Shown: positions 53,596-61,388 of the stretch, piece after piece
Layout of the letters: every line of letters begins with the position of its first letter
Position numbering within the stretch: the first letter of the stretch is position 1
Source of the DNA: Streptomyces sp. S.PNR 29
Lineage (GTDB): Bacteria; Actinomycetota; Actinomycetes; Streptomycetales; Streptomycetaceae
Assembly (NCBI RefSeq): GCF_030386795.1
Contig: NZ_JANUQM010000001.1
Span: forward strand, 430,363-494,362
DNA length: 64,000 nucleotides
Reading direction: 5' to 3'
Made by a program: the position numbers and the translations under genes
Notes under the pieces: model-generated
Database searches by the model: none
Seen by the model: the letters and a program-made list of their open reading frames with translations, nothing else
Told to the model about the DNA's origin: nothing

Positions 53596-54579
53596 ATGCC
53601 CACCATCATCACCCCCCGCCTCTGGTGCAACTCCACAGCGGTACGCCCCCACTGGCAGGACCTACCGCAGGACGTTCGCCGACTCATCGCACAGCGTCTC
53701 GGGGGTGAGGTCCAGGCCGGGCCCAGCGCAGGGAGCGGATTCACGAGCGGCTTCGCCGCAGTGCTCCGTGGTCCGTCAGGACCTCAGTTCGTCAAAGCGG
53801 TCAACAGGCTGGACAACCCTGTGGTCGCCGACTGCTACCGCCGGGAAGCATCGATCAACCAGGCGCTGCCCCCACAGATTCCGGCACCACGCCTGCAGTG
53901 GATGGAGGAGCACGACGGATGGGTCGTCCTCGGCATCGATGCTGTCGACAGCGGCCGCCTGCCCGCCACGCCATGGAGAGCTGACGAGCTCACGGCCACC
54001 CTCAACGCCTACACGATCACCGCAGAGGCACTCTCCACCCCACCCGCGTCACTCCAGCACGTCGGCCTCAGGCCGGTAGGAGACGACGGTGACTTCGCCG
54101 AGTGGCGCAACCTCGCCCGTGGCGCCACACCCACGGACGTTCTTCCCGCCTGGATGCCACTCGGCCTCCTGGACGTGCTGGGTAGCCTGGAAAGCGGATG
54201 GCGCGAGGCCGTTGCGGGCCATGCCGTCCTACACCACGATCTGCGCCAGGACAACGTGCTGATCGACGCGTCTGGCGCCGCATGGATCTGCGACTGGAAC
54301 TGGCCGTGCCTGGGAGCGAGCTGGTTCGATCTGGTGCTGCTCCTCGCCACCGCATACGCCGACGGCCACGACGCCACGTCCCTGTTCACCCAGCACCCCA
54401 CCGGCCGTGGAGTCGCCGACGAGCAACTCGATGCGGCACTGGCTGCGCTCTCGGGCTTCTTCCTGACCTCCGGCGGACAGCCCCCAGCCGACTGGTCACC
54501 ACACATTCGCCAGCACCAGACGTGGTGTGGAGAGGTCGCCCTGCGATGGCTGGCCGACCGGCGTGGCTGGGCATTCTGA
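53596..54579 (+). CDS. APH-fold phosphotransferase
   Basis: 327 residues from ATG at 53596. The catalytic loop is HHDLRQDNVL and the metal motif ICDWNWPCLG, with SGFTSGFAAVL as the nucleotide loop. An active kinase is predicted. It is the sixth gene of this fold in the window. No array lies upstream. The substrate is unknown. Confidence 0.78.
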   Translation: MPTIITPRLWCNSTAVRPHWQDLPQDVRRLIAQRLGGEVQAGPSAGSGFTSGFAAVLRGPSGPQFVKAVNRLDNPVVADCYRREASINQALPPQIPAPRLQWMEEHDGWVVLGIDAVDSGRLPATPWRADELTATLNAYTITAEALSTPPASLQHVGLRPVGDDGDFAEWRNLARGATPTDVLPAWMPLGLLDVLGSLESGWREAVAGHAVLHHDLRQDNVLIDASGAAWICDWNWPCLGASWFDLVLLLATAYADGHDATSLFTQHPTGRGVADEQLDAALAALSGFFLTSGGQPPADWSPHIRQHQTWCGEVALRWLADRRGWAF

Positions 54580-54819
54580 TCGGCGAGATGTCCGTTCAAG
54601 GCGCGTCAGAAAGGCCTCTCGGCGTCAGGTCGGCACCGGTGCTGGCTGGACGCCGCTCGGGATCCAGTTCCGCAGCGCCTCCGGGACCGCCACGGTGCCG
54701 AAGGCGTACGGGTGCTATCCGCTTCGGTGCGCGGGCCATGCAGATCCGCCTTAACTCATAGACCGGCCCAGTGTGAGATCACCGCTCTGCTCTGGCGCCT
54801 TGGTGGACTCGTGGGTGTA

Positions 54820-54838
54820 GCCGGACAAATTGTCCGGC
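54820..54838. promoter_or_regulatory. 19-bp perfect palindrome, likely operator
   Basis: GCCGGACAA, a central A, then TTGTCCGGC. It lies 118 bp before the XRE gene at 54957. Its core CCGGACA...TGTCCGG recurs in the hairpin at 56785 after the flavoprotein gene. Confidence 0.55.
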
Positions 54839-54956
54839 CCGTTCTGGGCCCGAAAGCGGATGTTGAGCACGGCACAGCAGCCCGAGTCGCCCCCGATATC
54901 GCGGTCTGCACGGCCGCTACCGTGGATGACGGACCAAAGTTGGGGAGGCAGCGCGC

Positions 54957-56189
54957 ATGCGTGGTCTTGGTGATCACCTCAGCATCGGAGAGCGGATCGC
55001 GTTTTACCGCGAACGGCGAGGCTATACGCAGCCTGTGCTTGCCGGTCTCGTCGGGCACAGCACGGACTGGCTGTCGAAGATCGAGCGAGGCGTGCGGAAG
55101 CCGCCGAGGATCGACAAGCTCGCCGAGCTCGCTCGTGTACTACGTGTCCCCCTCGGCGACTTGATGGGTCAGCCCGTCCTCCTGGAGGACGAGGAAAGGC
55201 ACATGGACGACGTGCCGGCCGTCCGCGATGCGCTGATGAGCCCTCGGCGGCTCTCCAAGCTGCTGTTCGGTCCCACGGCGGAGCGGCAGGTGCCTCGGCC
55301 GGACCATGCGCAGGTCTTCGTCGAGCGCAGCTGGGACGACTACCAGGCTGGCCTTCTTGGCAACGTCATCGCCGCCCTGCCCGGACTGCTGAGGACTGCC
55401 CAGGAACTGGAGGACCTCCCGCACGGCGATCAGCACCGACGCGGCCTCGCCGTCTCGGCTCGTACGCATCACCTGGCGGCAACCACCCTCGCCAAGGTCG
55501 GCGAGTCCGACCTCTCCTGGCTCGCCGCCGAGCGCGCCATGCGAGCCGCCGACGAATCCGAGGACCCGCTGTCGCTTGTGTCCGCTGCCCGCTCCGGTAC
55601 GCACGCACTACTGGCCAACGGGCGATACGAGGACGCCCTCGAACTGGGCGATACGGCGGCGGCCTGGCTCGCCAGTCGGGTTCGCGACGACGACCCGGCC
55701 GCCTTGAGCCTGCTTGGCATGATTCATCTGCGAGCTGCGGTGGCCGCCGCACGTCACCAGGATCGCCCTACCGCCCACTCCCTGCTGGAGAAGGCGAAGC
55801 GACTCGCCGAGCGACTCGGTTCCGACGAGAACTACTGGCAGACGTGCTTCGGCCCGACGAACGTCGAGCTGCACCGCCTGTCGATCGAGCTTGACCTCGA
55901 GAACATCCCGTACGTCGTCGAGCATGGCAGCATTGATGTCTCCCACATGCCGGCGGAACGCGCCGTGTGCCATCGCATCGACTTCGCCCGCGGCCTTTGC
56001 CTCAGGGGCCGCGTCGACGAGTCCTTCAGCGAGCTGCGGGCAGCCGAACGCACCTCGCCCCAGCTCGTGCGGAACAATCCACGCGTACGCGAGACCCTTC
56101 GCGATCTGAGGAAACAGTCCCCGGTCACGGGCGGCAGCCACTCGTCCGAGCTGCTGGCCATGGCCCAACGATGCAGGGCGGTGCAGTGA
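54957..56189 (+). CDS. XRE-family regulator with helical C-terminus
   Basis: 410 residues. The HTH is at the N-terminus (ERIAFYRERRGYTQPVLAGL and DWLSKIERGVRKPPRID). The C-terminal 300 residues are helical repeats (TPR-like). The regulator overlaps the flavoprotein gene by 4 bp (GTGA). XRE plus flavoprotein pairs are common in Streptomyces. The regulator may sense a flavin-bound state or a metabolite. The palindrome at 54820 is the best operator candidate. Confidence 0.85.
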   Translation: MRGLGDHLSIGERIAFYRERRGYTQPVLAGLVGHSTDWLSKIERGVRKPPRIDKLAELARVLRVPLGDLMGQPVLLEDEERHMDDVPAVRDALMSPRRLSKLLFGPTAERQVPRPDHAQVFVERSWDDYQAGLLGNVIAALPGLLRTAQELEDLPHGDQHRRGLAVSARTHHLAATTLAKVGESDLSWLAAERAMRAADESEDPLSLVSAARSGTHALLANGRYEDALELGDTAAAWLASRVRDDDPAALSLLGMIHLRAAVAAARHQDRPTAHSLLEKAKRLAERLGSDENYWQTCFGPTNVELHRLSIELDLENIPYVVEHGSIDVSHMPAERAVCHRIDFARGLCLRGRVDESFSELRAAERTSPQLVRNNPRVRETLRDLRKQSPVTGGSHSSELLAMAQRCRAVQ

Positions 56190-56749
56190 GCTCGATGCAA
56201 GGCAAGGTGCTGGGCGTCGTCGGATCGAGCGCCGGTGGGATCGAGGAACTGCGTACGGGGCTCGTGGTCCCGGCACTCGAACAGGGCTGGACGGTCGCGG
56301 TCACGCTCACACCGACCGCAGGGCAGTGGCTTCGCGCGAGCGGGGAGTCGACGGAGCTCGAAGGGTTGACCGGCCTTCCCGTACGGGCCGAGTCCCGCCT
56401 GCCGGGTGACTCCCGGCCGCATCCGCCAGTCGACTGCTACGTCGTTGCCCCGGCGAGCGCCAACACCGTCGCCAAGCTCGCCCTGGGCATCTCAGACAAC
56501 CAAGCGTTGACACAGGTCAACGAAGCCATCGGGACACTGGACCTCCCAGTAATCGTCTGGCCCCGAGTGAACGCCGCGCATGCCCGCCACCCCGCATGGG
56601 ATGGACACATCAAAGCCCTTCGCGATTCAGGGGTGCGGTTGATCTACGGAGACGAGGTGTGGCCGCTCGCCGAGCCGCGGGCAGGGATGCCGGGGCGCCG
56701 GTACCCGTGGGAAGCCGTACTGGATGAGGCCAACAGGGCCATTGTCTAA
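56186..56749 (+). CDS. Flavoprotein (Dfp/PPC-decarboxylase fold)
   Basis: About 187 residues. The FMN-binding fold is visible as LGVVGSSAGGIEELRTGLVV, YVVAPASANTVAKLALGISD and PVIVWPRVNAAH, the pattern of HFCD flavoproteins such as phosphopantothenoylcysteine decarboxylase and peptide Cys decarboxylases. The start GTG at 56186 overlaps the XRE stop. ATG at 56195 is an alternative. A PPC decarboxylase role is not required here. Other members decarboxylate peptides, so a link to peptide processing is possible but unproven. Confidence 0.8.
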   Translation: MSSMQGKVLGVVGSSAGGIEELRTGLVVPALEQGWTVAVTLTPTAGQWLRASGESTELEGLTGLPVRAESRLPGDSRPHPPVDCYVVAPASANTVAKLALGISDNQALTQVNEAIGTLDLPVIVWPRVNAAHARHPAWDGHIKALRDSGVRLIYGDEVWPLAEPRAGMPGRRYPWEAVLDEANRAIV

Positions 56750-56784
56750 CGCTTCGTCAATAATGCAAAGACCAAGAGAAATTG

Positions 56785-56810
56785 GACCCGGACAGTCTGT
56801 CCGGGTCTTT
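56785..56810 (+). terminator. Hairpin terminator with palindromic core
   Basis: GACCCGGACAG (56785-56795) and CTGTCCGGGTC (56797-56807) with a 1-base centre, followed by TTT. It ends the XRE/flavoprotein operon. Such a tight palindrome could also bind protein, like the one at 54820. Confidence 0.65.
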
Positions 56811-56861
56811 CCTTACGACTGGCGCCACCCTGAGGACATCACCGACTAACGGAGGCAACGG

Positions 56862-57443
56862 GTGCCCGATCAGGGTTTGAGCACGGCGCTCCCCGACACG
56901 AAAGCCTGGGGTGACGCATCCAGGAGCTGCCCGAGCGCACGCACGGATGGAACGGCTGGTAGTGACTACTTGTCTCGGCACTCGCCAGAGGCCACCCTTT
57001 CGCCGTCAGCGCCTACTGGCGTCACCCGGCTCTGCAGCCTCTGCCGATGCCGTCTAAGTCGGTACAACAGCGAAGACCTGTGCGCTGGTTGCAGCCGCGA
57101 CAACCAGCACCACCATGCACAGACCGTGCGCTGCGTCTCCATGGACCTCTGGCAGCTACCCGATGTCCGGCAAGCCTTGGTCAACAGAGAATTCGGGCGC
57201 GTGTGCCAGCTGATCAGACAGCACGGTGGGATCCGCCAGGACGACATGGCCACAATCACCGGCTTGAGCCAAGCCTTCCTGTCGATGCTCGAGTCCGGCG
57301 CTCGCAAGCTGACCAACATCGACAAGATCATTCAACTGCTGGAGGGCCTGCAAGCTCCACTAGAACTCACCGGACCGATGCTTCGGCCTAGCATCCATCA
57401 CCAGCCTCGTGGCTCTACGTCGGCGACTCTGTCGCGGCTCTGA
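56862..57443 (+). CDS. Short zinc-ribbon/XRE regulator without TPR domain (paralogue 4)
   Basis: 193 residues. The zinc ribbon is CSLCRCRLSRYNSEDLCAGC and the HTH IRQDDMATITGLSQAFLSML, very close to paralogue 3, and it ends shortly after. The first 60 residues are a Ser/Thr/Pro-rich extension with no fold. GTG at 56862 follows GGAGG. A degenerate array (ATCAC plus weak partners) may lie at 56824-56851. Like paralogue 3 it may be a short repressor of the same sites. Confidence 0.8.
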   Translation: MPDQGLSTALPDTKAWGDASRSCPSARTDGTAGSDYLSRHSPEATLSPSAPTGVTRLCSLCRCRLSRYNSEDLCAGCSRDNQHHHAQTVRCVSMDLWQLPDVRQALVNREFGRVCQLIRQHGGIRQDDMATITGLSQAFLSMLESGARKLTNIDKIIQLLEGLQAPLELTGPMLRPSIHHQPRGSTSATLSRL

Positions 57444-57498
57444 CCTCGTCGGCTTCACCGGCTGCGAAGCCGGCACCACCGCCCGGAACCTCCGCTAT

Positions 57499-57549
57499 CT
57501 CGGCGGCGCTGACGATGTGCGGGCGAGGTCGCTGGTCGAAGCAGATTGA
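57499..57549 (+). pseudogene. 3' remnant of a beta-lactamase-fold hydrolase gene
   Basis: The segment reads LGGADDVRARSLVEAD then stop. It matches GGPDDVRATSLVDA near the C-terminus of the serine hydrolase at 46441-47622. Only these 16 codons are left. It sits after the short zinc-ribbon gene in a gene-free stretch of almost 480 bp (57444-57920), in which I see nothing else but the hairpin at 57838. Confidence 0.55.
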
Positions 57550-57837
57550 AGGGCGCTGCAGCCAAGGAGAGGGAGGGCATGCGCAGCATCTGGGCTCGGT
57601 GGTAGCGGAGCATGGGTTGAGCCACAGGTCGCTCGTTGTCGATATCTAACTGCACGTCCACGTTGTTGTTCCGCCTGGTGCAGGCCCATTATGTGCCCCG
57701 CGATGGCCTCTCGCGGTACATGTTGACCGGGTGTAAAGTCGAGTTGTTCGGCAGCTGCGTTCCGTTTCTGGGACATGTTGCCGATCACTGCGAAGGACCC
57801 GGCTCCTGCAAGAGCCAGGCCCTCCGTGCAGTAACAC

Positions 57838-57868
57838 GAGCCCGGTCGCCTTCACACAGGCCGGGCTC
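57838..57868 (-). terminator. Hairpin terminator of the small membrane protein gene
   Basis: GAGCCCGG (57838-57845) pairs with CCGGGCTC (57861-57868). It lies about 50 bp after the stop of the minus-strand gene at 57921. Confidence 0.5.
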
Positions 57869-57920
57869 GCTGCATGTTCAGCGGCCCGCCGCGGCCGGGC
57901 GTTCTCGTGCGTGGACGCCC

Positions 57921-58046
57921 TTAAAGGACGAACTGCGCCACGAATGTAGCAAGCGCGACGATCAGGCCGCCTACGCCGATGATCACCTGAGCCTTTTCGG
58001 GCCCGCTCCACCGTCGACGGGGCTTCTTCCTGTCAGGACTTGCCAC
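57921..58046 (-). CDS. Very small membrane protein, 41 residues
   Basis: GTG at 58046 with AGGAGGT five bases upstream, an almost ideal site. The product is basic at the N-terminus (MASPDRKKPRRRWSGPEKAQ) and then one hydrophobic helix (VIIGVGGLIVALATFVAQFV) to the end. This is the layout of a small, positively charged membrane peptide, such as a type I toxin-like or regulatory peptide. Function unknown. Confidence 0.5.
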   Translation of the reverse strand: MASPDRKKPRRRWSGPEKAQVIIGVGGLIVALATFVAQFVL

Positions 58047-58149
58047 TGCGTACCTCCTATCCTCCAGCCCTGACTCTCAGGGCGTCGTGCTGAACACCTT
58101 TGCTGTCCAGCCAGTTGAGGGGAGGATCGAGGAACGCGGTCATCGTACT

Positions 58150-58195
58150 GTACGTGAGCAACTTAACGTACACACGTCGCCTGCGACACGTACAC
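58150..58195. promoter_or_regulatory. Repeat-rich promoter region of the DGQHR gene
   Basis: GTACGT (58150-58155) and ACGTAC (58166-58171) are inverted. ACGTACAC occurs at 58166-58173 and again at 58188-58195. Between them lies the palindrome GTCGC-CT-GCGAC. It lies 130-180 bp upstream of the DGQHR gene and is probably an operator cluster. Confidence 0.45.
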
Positions 58196-58327
58196 ATTAG
58201 TGTGCCGTCTGTGTCAGCGTGCCATCAGTACACCGCGTGGCGGGTGTTTTCGCAAACAACTCCGTTTGGATTGCAGACAGTTGGAGGCAGTGGCTAGGCT
58301 ACGACGCCAAATGACCAGGGGGTTGGC

Positions 58328-59611
58328 ATGCCTACCGTCCACACGGCGATCCGCGCGAACATGGGGTCGACGCCCTACTACGTGACCACCATGAAGGTCG
58401 GCGATCTCGTGCAGATCGCCCGGCCGGCAAGCGAGCAAGAAGAGTGGGCTACCACTGGATTGACCGAACGGCTCCAGCGTGAACTCAACAACACGCGTGT
58501 CCGTTCGGAGATCGCCCCCTACCTAGCCAACTCGCCGGACCGGTTCTTCGGTGCGCTCATCCTGCTCCTTGACGCTGACGAGCAGCCGGAGTTCGAGCCG
58601 TTCAGCGACCTTGTCAAGGCACTCCCGAAGGCGTACCGAGTAGCCATGGCGAAGGACTCCTTCGGCTTCCTCACCATCGACAGCGGCGACCGGATCATCC
58701 TTGACGGCCAGCACCGCTTTGCGGCGCTGCGCGAAGTAGTGATCGACAGGTCGGTCGACGGGAGCTTCGCGGCAGAAGTAGCTGATGATGAGGTGACCGT
58801 CATCATCGTCCCCCATATCAGTACCCAGCACACCAGGAAGATCTTCAACAAGGTCAACCGCTACGCGAAGAACACCAGCCGAGGCGACAACATCCTCACT
58901 AGCGAGGACGACGGGTTCGCCATCCTCACACGTCGGCTCGCGGATGACGATGGCCCACTAGCTGGCAAGAACCATAAGGGTGAGTCAATCGTCAACTACA
59001 GAAACAACACCATCGCTGAGCGTAGCGCGCAGCTCACCACCCTCAGCGCCCTCTATGAGACCGTCCGGATCATTGCAGATCACTACGGCATGGCGGACGA
59101 GTTGAATGAGAAGAAGACTCACGTGCGCCCACCGGACGAAACGCTGGATCAGGGCTATGAACACGTACAAGGTTGGTGGACGGCCGTCCTCGACGGCATG
59201 TCGCAACTCAAGTACGGCCGGGACAACACGAAGGTCCTGCCTGAACTACGCGCCAAGGATGCCGCTTTCGGTCTGCTGTTCAAGCCGGCCACTCACATCG
59301 TGCTCTTCCAGGCGCTCTCCCAGATCCTCAAGGCGGGACATCCCGATTTGACTCTCCAGGAAGCTGTTGAGCGGGCCTATCAGATCGACTGGAAGATCAC
59401 GAGCCCCCTTTGGCGAGATGTATTGATCAACTCGGCTCACAACATCCTTACGAAGAGAGAAAACTACAACCTGGCGGCCGACCTTGTGACATACCTCGTC
59501 ATCGGCGACAAGCTTGATGCCAACGATGTCGACATGCTTCGGGTTCGTGTGGCAACAGCCCGAGGCGAAGACGAGTCGACGTTCACCCTCCCGGACCGCC
59601 TTGCAAACTAA
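58328..59611 (+). CDS. DGQHR-domain protein (DndB-like)
   Basis: 427 residues. The diagnostic motif is DGQHRFAALRE, preceded by ITIDSGDRIIL-like strands. The domain covers about residues 20-330. DGQHR proteins include DndB, the transcriptional regulator of DNA phosphorothioation systems, and related phage- and island-borne proteins. No dndA, C, D or E genes are nearby. It stands alone, with a repeat-rich upstream region, and could be an orphan regulator or part of another defence module. The motif is intact. The precise function is not known. Confidence 0.8.
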   Translation: MPTVHTAIRANMGSTPYYVTTMKVGDLVQIARPASEQEEWATTGLTERLQRELNNTRVRSEIAPYLANSPDRFFGALILLLDADEQPEFEPFSDLVKALPKAYRVAMAKDSFGFLTIDSGDRIILDGQHRFAALREVVIDRSVDGSFAAEVADDEVTVIIVPHISTQHTRKIFNKVNRYAKNTSRGDNILTSEDDGFAILTRRLADDDGPLAGKNHKGESIVNYRNNTIAERSAQLTTLSALYETVRIIADHYGMADELNEKKTHVRPPDETLDQGYEHVQGWWTAVLDGMSQLKYGRDNTKVLPELRAKDAAFGLLFKPATHIVLFQALSQILKAGHPDLTLQEAVERAYQIDWKITSPLWRDVLINSAHNILTKRENYNLAADLVTYLVIGDKLDANDVDMLRVRVATARGEDESTFTLPDRLAN

Positions 59612-59759
59612 AAGGCAGGGAGCCATTGCCCCTCCAGGCGCACCTCAGCCAAACGCGCGCGGGATTCACACAGGTGCCGGCCTTCGGAAGTAGTCAGGTG
59701 GCAGGGGGACAGCAGCCTTGGAGTGTCGAGCCAACCCGTCCTGGTGGCCCCTGGATGCG

Positions 59760-60233
59760 CTAACTGGCTAGTGGCACGGATGTCTCTGTACCTGCACCGA
59801 CATGTGAGCAGGGCACTCCTTGCGACGCCCCGGCACCGGTGACCTCCAGTTCGAACCACGTCTTCTTACCCGCCGTACAGGGCTCCGAGCCCCATGCAGT
59901 TGCCAACGCGTCCACTAGGCAGAGACCACGCCCGTGTTCGTCCATCGCGTCGGCCTGGCATGGGCGCACCAGGGTGGGCTCAACGTCGGTTACTTCAACA
60001 CGCAGCCGCTCTCCGGTCCACCGCACCGCCACCACGCAGGCGGCCTGCGTGTGCCTGACCGAGTTTGCAACCACTTCCCCGGTGAGCAACCCCAAGTCGT
60101 GAGCTAGTTCGTCATCCAACCCGAGCCCAAGCCGCTGCGCGCGACTGACGACGCGGGCTCGGGCGGCTGGCACTGCCTCGACAGAGGGCGGGACGGTGAA
60201 CGCATAGGGCGACTCTCCGAGCGGGCCGGGCAT
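59760..60233 (-). CDS. GHKL/HATPase-type anti-sigma-factor-like ATP-binding protein
   Basis: 157 residues. It has LTGEVVANSVRHT (N-box), VEVTDVEP (G1-like) and DEHGRGLCLVDALAT (G2 box), the pattern of Streptomyces HATPase_c regulators related to SpoIIAB/RsbW. The kinase-type residues are present, so ATP binding is likely. ATG at 60233 follows GAGAGG. Site 6 (60402-60429) lies about 170 bp upstream and may control it. Confidence 0.75.
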   Translation of the reverse strand: MPGPLGESPYAFTVPPSVEAVPAARARVVSRAQRLGLGLDDELAHDLGLLTGEVVANSVRHTQAACVVAVRWTGERLRVEVTDVEPTLVRPCQADAMDEHGRGLCLVDALATAWGSEPCTAGKKTWFELEVTGAGASQGVPCSHVGAGTETSVPLAS

Positions 60234-60401
60234 GACTGTGACCTCTCGCAGGGCGGGAGCTAGGGTGCCGACGGGATCTCCCGGGAGTGATTGAACTGCT
60301 CGCCGACTCCACTGGGCCTGACCACAGGTCACCCAATGAAACCGGCAGCAGTCCCGCCGGCGGCGGAGAACCACCATGGCTCAGAAGTGGCCGTTCCCCC
60401 T

Positions 60402-60429
60402 ATCGCAGAGGTGATATCACCGGGGCGAT
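60402..60429. promoter_or_regulatory. 28-bp operator-like array (site 6)
   Basis: Half sites ATCGC, GTGAT, ATCAC and GCGAT in perfect register. It overlaps the last codons of the ITPase-like gene and lies upstream of the HATPase gene. Confidence 0.72.
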
Positions 60430-61019
60430 ACTGGCCGGGCAAGCCATTCACCAAGGGCGGCGACGACTGAACATTTCGCCCACTCTCCGAAGAGCTGATC
60501 CTGCTGGACTGGCGGCAAAGCCGCCAGTGTCGCTGTGGCGCCCTCTGGAATGAAGATCGACCATAGGTCCGACCAAGACCTTGGTCCGTCGCCCCGGTCC
60601 GGGGTGGCGGCGATAGTACCCGGCTTCCGGAACTCGTCCGAGAAGGTGTGGAGTTCGCCCTGTTCATCTACATAGACGGCTGCACTCGCAAAACGACACG
60701 CCCGCTTCGCCGTAAGGTCTGCGAGATGCGTCAACCCGTCGGGGCCGAAGGCTTCGAGGGCTTGCTTGACCATGGGCCCCGGCCAGCCACCGAACTCATC
60801 TATGTAGAAACCTGAGTCCTCGACAAACAGCGGTCGTCTGAGAATCGTGAAAGCTTGTTTGGCCTTATGCTGCGCGACCTCTGCGACGGAGGTTGTCTGT
60901 ATCTCGTCCAGCTCCAACGCCACCTGCTCCACCTCGATGGACCAGCGCGCCAGATGCTCCTGAGCGGTGCGGAACTTCCCCTCATTCCCCGTACACATCG
61001 CCACCTTGATGCTCGGCAC
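60417..61019 (-). CDS. Non-canonical purine NTP pyrophosphatase (RdgB/HAM1-like)
   Basis: 200 residues. The family signature MCTGNEGKFRTAQEHL at the N-terminus (T/SxNxxK) and FVEDSGFYIDEFGGWPGP (acidic metal-binding DSG) are present. It probably hydrolyses ITP/XTP or another NTP to NMP and PPi. GTG at 61019 follows AGGAAGGAG, so the start is well supported. The gene ends over an operator-like array. Many other genes here also handle phosphates. Confidence 0.82.
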   Translation of the reverse strand: MPSIKVAMCTGNEGKFRTAQEHLARWSIEVEQVALELDEIQTTSVAEVAQHKAKQAFTILRRPLFVEDSGFYIDEFGGWPGPMVKQALEAFGPDGLTHLADLTAKRACRFASAAVYVDEQGELHTFSDEFRKPGTIAATPDRGDGPRSWSDLWSIFIPEGATATLAALPPVQQDQLFGEWAKCSVVAALGEWLARPVSPR

Positions 61020-61388
61020 GTACAGAGAGCTCCTTCCTGAACTCGACTGCCTGCCAACGTCCTGCGGGAAGACGCGGGCACGAGGACATGCCTCGGTGTA
61101 GAGCAGCTGCATGAGCATGGCCTCTTTGGCTCTGCAAATCCCGCCGCCACCCTGGCCTCCTCGCCACCGACCCGGGCAAGATCTCTCGTATTCTGCCTCC
61201 ACCTCCGGGAGCCGACACCGGATTCTGAGTCATGCAGATGGGCCGATCAGGTCCCACCTCGGGCATAAGACAGAGGCAGAGGTAGGTGACATGACTGAAA
61301 CCGCTAGGACTAATCTTCATGTAGAGCGGTGCCCGGCCTCGCCGCCCTCGCGGGCTGGGCGCTGTCAGTTTGCGCACCAGGAGGCGAG
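61020..61388. other. Intergenic stretch between divergent genes
   Basis: About 370 bp between the ITPase start and the methyltransferase-like start. It must hold two promoters. No array, repeat or RNA structure was seen. Confidence 0.35.

Noticed and set aside
19542..54579. Aminoglycoside resistance island
   Set aside because: The APH-fold kinases are diverse and not close to known resistance enzymes, and no antibiotic cluster is recognisable.
54895..54925. GATATCGC segment before the XRE gene at 54957
   Set aside because: It has one half of the core only, and the spacing does not fit the array register.
56824..56851. Seventh 28-bp array before the short zinc-ribbon gene
   Set aside because: Only one half site (ATCAC) fits well. 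The others are too degenerate to count.
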